DNA of 64,000 nucleotides from Cloeon dipterum. Taxonomy: Eukaryota > Arthropoda > Insecta > Ephemeroptera > Baetidae. Both the position numbers and the translations under genes were made by a program. Location: NCBI RefSeq assembly GCF_949628265.1, contig NC_088787.1, positions 35,142,844 through 35,206,843 on the forward strand, read 5' to 3'. Below the pieces are notes generated by a model. That model searched no databases and was not told where the DNA came from. It worked only from the letters and a program-made list of their open reading frames with translations. Each line of letters opens with the position of its first letter. Positions within the stretch are counted from its first letter, which is position 1. Of this stretch, positions 52,801 through 61,800 are shown in pieces.

Positions 52801-55800
52801 TACATAATTTTAAAAATCACCAAATTTAGCTGCAAAAATATTGAATATGTAAATTTCAAACTGAATTTCAGCCTAAACTGTCCTTTTTACAATAATTTCG
52901 TTTAGTTTGTAACTTTGGAGGTTAAAAATGCGAAGCGACATCTATTTGTGAGCGAAACAAATTGCGCTCTGGAGGAATAAGACACTGATATTCCCTCCTC
53001 TTTCCGATTTCCAGATGAGCGCCTGTTTGCGTCTGCGCAAGGAACTCAATCAATTACTCAACTCTACATTTATTATTAATTAAATTGATTATTTAACATT
53101 GCCAAAAAAAATAACACACCAGAATTGGGTTCAGCTTGCTATTTACAAATATATTGAATGCAAATCTGCCAATTACGATTTTTTTTCAGTTCAGGCTTGT
53201 GTCGTAACATTTAGCAATAATTTTTGTCTTAATTTCCCAAATTATTTCAAAAAGAGAAATTCCAGCGAAAATTTTACAACAGAAATTCGAATTTGGTAAA
53301 ATGTGAAAAGTGGAAAATTGCAGGAGAAAAAATTACTTGTTCTTCCGGTCGCTATCGCTAAGCAGTATCACACTTCACGATTAAAATAAATTCAGCTGCC
53401 GGCGCTGGGAAAATATCCGGCCAATTCTAAGCCCTGGAGGCCGCGGAAATACAATTCCCTTTCAAATTACAAATTAAGGTGGGAAAATAATTAAAATTTA
53501 TAACAAAAAAATGTCTGTTAAAAGGAAATTCGAGCGAATGTTATTCGAATCTGGTGGACGAGATTGAAATTCCTTCCCCGGACTCTTCACGAAGGCATTA
53601 TTTTTTTCTATTTGGGAGGTTAAAATTCTGACCACAAATTATGAGAATTTTTTGCACATTTTTTAGTTGCCTTTTAGAACTTGCTTTATTAAAAATAAAG
53701 TAGCTAAGCTTTTCTGAAAATTAGCTCTCTGGTGCAGCCCTTAATGTTCAAATAGCTGCTGACAGATGGCGCCACCGTTAAATCAGAACTCGGAACTTCG
53801 GGCCCATTTCCACGCACTGATTTCAGATTTCAGTTTATGGTGAAAAGTTTTGCGCTTTAGCCGAAATTTGATAAAAAAAAGGAGGACTCATTAAATTTTG
53901 GTAATTTTTCCAGTCTCCACAGCCCCCCAGACATTTGAAATTCAACAATCACTCGTAGTTTTTTAAAGCGAGGACAAACGCAAGAGATTTTGAGGGGATG
54001 CTTCGATTAGTTTTATGCGCGTATGGCATAGTTCTGGTTTTCACCATCGCTGTAGTCCCGCGCTCCATAAATTGCGTTTTTCGCGAGTGGGAAAATCGGA
54101 GCTAACAAACAAGAGACCTAACCAAAAGAGCTTGCAGCGATATCTGTCGCACAAGTTTAACCAAAAGTACGGCTTTTAAATTCAATTGTTGTAAAAATTA
54201 CCAAATTTATCAGCAATAATACTTGATATAGGGACTGTTATGCCACCTAGTGAGCATTGTTGTGATGAGTTAGTTAGAATAAAGATGGAGTTAGGAAGCA
54301 CACAACGGCTGTGTCTCCTTATAGAAAATCCTTCTAATTCCCGTAACTACTAGGGCATCCGTATTAACCGGACGTCCCGATACTCTTCGGACAAGCGCCC
54401 CTCCGTAAAGTTACACGGAGCGAGCGCGTTATCTCAATTGGCGACGAGGAAACGCGAATTTCCGCGTGCATAGCACAACCGCGTGTGCATCTCAAGAATT
54501 TCCACAATGGCTAACGGAGCAGTGGAAAGTGAACAGCGGTCAGCCTTTTCATCGGGGTTCATGGACCGTCCCAGCCTTACGACCCTGAGAAGGAGGGTGG
54601 GGATTACACATTCCTGGACCATATGAAAAGGTGGAAAACATTTTTCAAAGTCAGAAAAATCACGGATGACAGTGCCAAGCGCGACATTTTTATTGACAAC
54701 CAAGACAAAAAAACGTTCAGAGTCATTCTGAAACTGTGCCCTGAAGAAGACGATGACTTTTCAAACATCACGTTTGACGACCTGATTTCCAGACTGGCCG
54801 CTTACTACCGCCGCAAAGAGCCGCGTAAGATCGTCTTCAGGGACAAGTTCTTCCGAAGGCAGCAGCAGCCGGAGGAGCCTTCGTCCGAATTCCTAGCAGA
54901 CCTCGTCGAGCTGAGCACCAAATCAGGGTACGGCTCTGACGAGATGAAAGAAGAGGTCCTCCTGCCCAAGATCATCTCGGGTTTAAACAACTCAGAACTG
55001 CGAAAGAAGCTGTTGGCTGAAGAAGACGACAAGCTGACGTACAAGTACGTGACAAATTTTATTGCAGCTCAAGACGAAGCAGAAGCTTGCGACAAAAGTT
55101 TGTCCAAGCCGGCGGCCAAAGAAGTTTTCAAGGTGGGACCCTCCAGGAAGAACAATAACTGGACCAAGAACAAGGGACACACCGACAGCGGTGAGAAGAA
55201 GAAGGAACAGGCTACAAAGGAGCCTAATTCCTCAGTTCCAAAGACGCCATGCTCCTCCTGTGGCCAAACAGGCCACTCAAGATGGTCGTGCAAGCACCTC
55301 CGTTCGACGTGTAATTTTTGCCATGGAGGTGGCCACATTGAAGCTGCGTGCCGCAAGAAGAAAAAGAAGGGTGGCACAAACTTCATTCAGGTCAATGACC
55401 TAGAAGAGGGGGAGGAAGAAGCTTTTAGTTTAGTTTAGTTATATTTATTTGTTTACATACAACGGTACAAAATTGAAGCTCCTTCAATCCTGCCCGCATA
55501 TTTACAAATTTTGTCACACACAAAAATAATTGAAATAACAACAATGAAAATGACCATAGTATATACATTTTTAATTGTCTGTGTCGCTAGCAAAGTATGT
55601 ATGTTTCGCTACATAGTAGACCTGTACTCAAGAAACTCATCATTAGAATAAAATTTGTTAGCATAAACAAAAATTTTGAGCTTCTTTTCAAACTCTTCTA
55701 ACTGCGGCTCAGCCCGAATCTGTGGTGGAAGGTTATTATACAATTTCAGCATGTACATTTTTGGATTTCGTGAAGCGTACGAAGCAGTTGTAAATTACCT

Positions 55801-58800
55801 TCTGCAGATGCAGGGACATGACCCTGACCAGGCCGCCACAAAGAAGGTCGTCCTGAAGATCAAGGTCAACGGCAGGATGCTTCCAATGGAAGTTGATAGT
55901 GGAGCTACATACTCGCTCATCGGCTGGTCCACCTTCGTCAAGCATTTCCCGGACCAGTCTGCTTTGCGCCCGAGCACAGTTGCGATGACCGCATGGGGCC
56001 AGAAGCAGGAAATTCGGGCTGCCGGCAAGGTCAGCCTGCACCTCACCCCGAAAGGGCTTCCGCCTTGTGACCTAGACCTGTTGGTCATGAACTGCGACGG
56101 GCCATCCCTGCTCGGTCGCAACTGGTTCCGCCCGCTTGGGATAAAGATTTCGGTGCCAGGTCTGCAAATTTCTGCACCTAGCAGCACCAAATACCTGGAG
56201 GAGACCGCAGACGTTATGAAGATGACCGCTGTTCCCCCAGAATTTCAGGACGTGGCAGAAGTGTTCAAGCCTGAATTAGGTAAATTCACTGGCCCTCCAG
56301 TCCATGTTCCTCTTCGGACAGAGGCCAAGCCCGTCCGACTTCCCGCTCGGACTGTGCCATACGGCCTACAAGAGAAAGCAACCGAGGTGTTAGAGACGCT
56401 TGAGAAGAAGAAGGTGCTCAAGAAGGTCCTGTTCAGCGAGTGGGCTACGCCTGCCATTTGGGTGCTGAAGAGTGACGGCGGCTTGCGATTCTGCGCTGAT
56501 TTCAGCGCCACTGTGAACCCCGCTTGCCAGACAGCGTCAACGCCAATCCCGTCTATCGACGACTTGCTCGTGCAAATCAAGCCGGGCTACTTCTTCACCA
56601 AGCTGGACCTGCTAGATGCCTTCCTGCAGTTTAGCGTCGACGAAGAGTCTTCCAGGGTTCTGACAGTCAACACGCACCTGGGGCTGTACCAGTTCCTGCG
56701 TCTACCACCAGCGCTAGAATATCTGGGGTTCAAGATCACTCCAACCGGCGTGCAGCCGACCGAGGACAAACTCCAAGCCATTCGGGACATGCCGCCGATC
56801 GAGAACAAGGAAGACCTTCTGACGTTCCTAGGGCTCTTGAAGAAAAACGTCGAGTTCGCCTGGACGGAGGAATGCCAGTCAGCAGTGAGCGAAATAAAGA
56901 GACTCCTGCAGAACGCTTTCGCTCTCACCTTCTACGATTCAACTCGTCCAGTCAGAATTTCTTGTGACGCGAGTAGACGAGGTCTAGGAGCCGTGTTGAG
57001 CCATGTTGACGACGACCAAACTGAGGTGGAGTTAGAGGCCCTGGCCGTGGTTTGGAGTGTGAAGAAACTCCGCAAGTACGTCTGGGGACGACCCTTTGAG
57101 ATTGTGACCGACCACAAGCCGCTGGTCAGCATCTTCGGCAAGGGCCACGCCATGTCCGAAGACTTGTCATCCAAACTCGTAAGATTCCCTCTGCCTGGTG
57201 AGGAGGCTGAAGAAGAAGATACTCCAAAGGTAGCCTTCATGAATGTGGCCAGGGATGCTGAGTTCCTGTCTAAGGAGAACCTGCAAAGGGCTACGCTTGA
57301 GGACGAGTCCCTGACCCTTCTGGCCAACTGCCTCCTCAAAGACCGGGCAGTCGTGCCCAGAGCACTTCGACCCAGAGTACTGGCTTTGCTGCATCTAAAC
57401 CATTTCGGACAGACGAAGATGAAAGCACTGGCTCGACAATTTTTCTACTGGCCAAACTTGGACGAAGACATTGAGCGAGTCAGTCAGCAGTGCCAGCCTT
57501 GCGCTATTTTCAACAAAGCGCCTCCAAAAGCGCCAATCATCCCATGGTCAGTGCCGTTCCGCCCGTGGAGCCGTGTGCATCTCGACTTTCTTGAAGTACG
57601 AAGAGGGCAGGCTTTCATTGTGGCAGCCGATGGACTCTCCGGGTGGCTGGATGCTGAGAGTGTGAAGAGCATGGACGCTGACACGGCCATCAGGTTCTTG
57701 AGGAAACTTTTTAGAGTTCAGGGCTTATGTGATATGATCGTGGCCGACAATGGTCCCGCTTTCCGAGCTCAACAGTTCCAAGAATTCTGCCAGAAAAATG
57801 GTCTGAAGCTAATTTTTGCACCACCTTACAGCCCCCAGACTAATGGAGTTGCCGAGAGAGGCGTGCAGACCATCAAGAACTTCCTCAAGAAGGTTCCTGA
57901 CGCTGAGTGGAGTGCACAATTGGACAGTTTCCTGCTAGGGTTCAATTCGACCCCGCAGTCCTCGACCGGAGTTGCTCCAGCCGAATTCAACTTGGGCCGA
58001 AGACCTCTGACAGTGCTGGCTAAAATTCAGAACTCGTCAGTGATAGAGAAGAAAGCAGTTGCTCGAGAAGAGAAAATGCTGGGAGCTGTACCAAAGCAAC
58101 CCCCTCAGCCGCCCACCCGAGACCAACCGGTGACTGTACGCAGTTACCGAGACCCTAAGATCAAGTGGGAGCCAGCAAAGTTGGTAAAACTGCTAGGCCC
58201 GCGCCGAGTCTTGGCAGAGACTGTGGATGGCCAGGTCCAGAGGCACCTGGACCAGGTAAAGATCAGCAGTGGCAGCTGGAATTCCCCTGCTCGGCAGTTA
58301 CCGGCTGAAACAACCGGCGTCGAGCCAGCCCATCAACCGAGGCCTCCGGAACCCATTTCACAACCATCAAGTTTTGAGGGGGAGGAAGCTGTGAGCAGAC
58401 CAGAGGACTCAACATCACCAGCACCTTTGGCACCTGACCCTGAGGCGACAGGATCTCGACTGGGAAGCTCGCCAGCTCGAATGCCACCAGAGCCCATGTA
58501 CGGCCCGATCAGCCGACCAGCTCGAGAGCGGCGAATGCCAAAGAAGTTTGACGACTATGTACTTTGATTTTGTGATTTACTTTCAAGTGCAGTTCCTATT
58601 TCAAAAGTGATTATTTCTATAGTGCTCAAAAGTCTGATTAAGTGAAACCCAAATACCACTGTAAAGCAAGAGAAACTTCAAGTTCAACAATGTGAATTAA
58701 AATGAATTTATTGTCATTCAAGCTCACCATTCAAGACTGTTAAATTGTTAAGACTAATTATTCAAATTAATTGCCTTCTAAAAAGGGGAGGAATTGATAT

Positions 58801-61800
58801 AGGGACTGTTATGCCACCTAGTGAGCATTGTTGTGATGAGTTAGTTAGAATAAAGATGGAGTTAGGAAGCACACAACGGCTGTGTCTCCTTATAGAAAAT
58901 CCTTCTAATTCCCGTAACTACTAGGGCATCCGTATTAACCGGACGTCCCGATACTCTTCGGACAAGCGCCCCTCCGTAAAGTTACACGGAGCGAGCGCGT
59001 TATCTCAATACTGAATAACCAAATTTCTTTATAGTAATTTCATTTACTTCGGAGAGTTAAAAATGAGAAGCGACGTGTATTTGTGAGAAAGATAAATTCC
59101 AATTTAAAGATGAGCCTGTTTGCGTTGCGCAAGTTACCTTAAAAAAATTTAAAAGGCATATTTTTCGAGTTTCTAATTTAATTTGGTCTTGAAATCAGAA
59201 ATTGTTTCTTCGCTGTTTATAAGATCTGTTTTTAATTAATTAATAGCTAATTTTATGTAGTTAATTAACTCAAATATTTATTTGCAGGAATTTTGCTGTA
59301 GGATAAATGTTCAAAAAGTCTATTTTAAATTTCGAAAAATATTTAATAAACATGTTTTGCAGAAATTAAGATAAATTATTTAAAAACATCTCTTGAAATT
59401 TTAATTAACATATTTGTTTGTAATTTTACAAATTCAGGAGTCAAAACTGGCTCTGATATAAATCATTTACTACTATGCAAAAAAACATTTTTCGGAAAGG
59501 GCTTTGTTTTGATTTTTTATCAGCGAAGTGGCTCATCCCTCCAACCCTCAATCCAAATATTTCCGATGCATCCTGAGATCTTAAATAAAAGGAATAATTA
59601 TTTATTTTTATATTAAATGTGCAATTGATTCAGTCACAATGTCACAACATTTTGTAAGATAAATCAGGAAATACGGGTTTTATAATTTTTCAGATAGTTC
59701 CACCGGAAATGCCACTGGCATGATTGATGAAGGGGAAAATAAATCGTATATTCTCTTTTGTTCGCGTTCAGCTGATCTTCAAAGACAAGCAAATAAATTC
59801 GCAAGAGAATTTGAAAGAGGGGAAGAGGGCTATGTTTGTATTAAAGATTAGCGTTAGGCAGAGTTCGGTATTCACCATCACTCTACCCCGCTCCAAAAAT
59901 TATAAAATTATTAAGCGTCGTATTCTTGAATCTTCATTCTTCATAAAACTCACTGCGCAACAACAGACCCAACGAAAAGAGCTGGCAGTGATGTGTGTCT
60001 CAGATGAAGACTCAAAAGTCCAGCTTTTAAATTTACTTTCCCTCCAATATTTTAAAAATCACCAAATTTACCATTTAAATATTAGATTTGAATTTTCAAA
60101 ACAGAATTTCAGCCCAAACTGCCATCCTTACAATAAATTCGTTTAGTTTGTAGCTTTGGCGAGTCACGAATGAGAAGCGACACCTATTTGCGAGCGAAGC
60201 AAATTCTTATCTAGAGGAAGATAGACACACACTGCTCTTTCCAATTTCCAGATGAGCCTGTTTGCGTCTGCGCAAGTTGCCTATAAAATAATTAAAAAAA
60301 AAATGTTAAATTTTTTGCTCATTTGCATCTTGAGATCTTGAATAAAAGGAATAATAATTATTTATTTTTATGTCAAATATGCAATTGATTCAGTCGCAAT
60401 GTCACAAAATTTTGTAAAACAAATCAGGAAATACGGGTTTTACAATTTTTCGAAAAATTTCCCCGGAAATGCCGCGTGCATGATTGAAGAAGGTGAAAAT
60501 AAATCGTATAATTCTCTTTTGTGCGCTTTCAGCTGATCTTCACAGACAAGCACAAGCAACACAAGAGAATTTGAAAGAGGGGAAGAGGGCTGTGTTTGTA
60601 TTAATGATTAGCGTTAGGCAGAGTTTGGTTTTCACCACCACTCCACCCCGCTCCAAAAATTGGTCAACTGATGAAACGTTTGAAAGAGAATCTAAAAGAG
60701 AATCTACAAGACTCTCTCCCTCACGTATAACAACTAGCTTCACTCTGTACAGCGTACGAGCTCAGCAAAAGAACCAACGTAAAGAGCTTGCAGTGATGTG
60801 TGTCGCAGATGTTGACCCAAAAGTCCGGCATTTAAATTTATTTTCCCTACAATATTTTAAAAATCACCAAATTAACCATTTAAATATTAGATTTGAATTT
60901 TCATAACAGAATTTCTGCCTGAACTGCCATCCTTACAATAATTTCGTTTAGTTTATAGGTTTGGCGAGTCAAAAATGAGAAGTGACATCTATTTGCTAGC
61001 AAAATAAATTCTTATCTAGAGGAAGATAGACACACAGCTGATATTCCCTCCCCTTTCAAATTACCACCAGATAAGCCTGTTTGCGCACCTAAAAAAATGG
61101 AATATATTATTATTCTTGTTGCTATTGTAACGTTGCCTTAAATTCAGAAATTATAATTTCCCACTGTTTAATTTGACCCTTTTTTAATTTTAGCTTATTT
61201 GCTTTTAAGTTCAACTATAGCCATTTCGAAAGATTTCTTCCACTAGTGGATTCATTGCGAGAATAATATGTTTTTGTTTCCTATCACCGTCAATGGGACA
61301 AAATTTAAATCTCTAGAACCAAATCATTTAAGATAAATTGAGCGTATTTTTTCTTTTAAAAATACCATGGGGTGAAGGGAACACACGGAAAAGTGCTTTC
61401 GGTGGAAGATTTTAATTTGCTGTCTCAGAAGTTCGTATGATTTTTCAGGGAGAAATAGCTTGATGATTTATTTCAAACGATTTCAACGGAAATTCCACGT
61501 GTATAAAGTTGTATAAAGCAAGTGGGCTGGGCTGTAGCATTACGCTGCCTTTTCTCCCTATGCTGGCCATGTTAAATTAATGCCCTCGCGCGATCGCTCC
61601 TCAAAGTGCTCTCACTGGGCAAATAAAATATTTCGTCGGTACTAATGGGAAGCCGAAGATTTGAACTCTGACATATGTCAGAACGAAAAACGAAAAACGA
61701 ATAGATTTAGAAATTAGCGAATACATTTCATGCTCTTTCCCGCGAGAAGATCTGGTCATGTGACGCGGCCGAGCGCGCTGATTGGTTGCTGGTCAATCCC

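Larger units (their letters stand above)
54219..59012 (+). mobile_element. Ty3/gypsy LTR retrotransposon, 4.8 kb with target duplication
   Basis: Two 213-bp LTRs (54224-54436 and 58795-59007), identical by eye, begin TG and end CA, and are flanked by the 5-bp target duplication ATACT (54219-54223, 59008-59012). The interior has gag with two zinc knuckles, then protease, reverse transcriptase, RNase H and integrase in that order, which is the Ty3/gypsy arrangement (family knowledge). It is defective: frameshift in gag, an antisense LINE between gag and pol, and in-frame deletions in the reverse transcriptase and RNase H. It lies in the largest MFSD6-like intron, on the opposite strand. Confidence 0.95.
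53965..59110 (+). repeat. Module B copy split by the gypsy insertion
   Basis: The left half is 53965-54223 (CGCAAGAGATTTTGAGG, AAGAGCTTGCAGCGATAT), and the right half is 59008-59110 (AATTTCATTTAC, GAGAAGCGACGTGTATTTG). Without the gypsy element and one target copy they make one module B. Confidence 0.75.

Noticed and set aside
55676..55780. N-terminal 35 codons of the pol open frame as a real protein start
   Set aside because: They are the antisense of the nested LINE; the true pol continues from gag across the insertion site.
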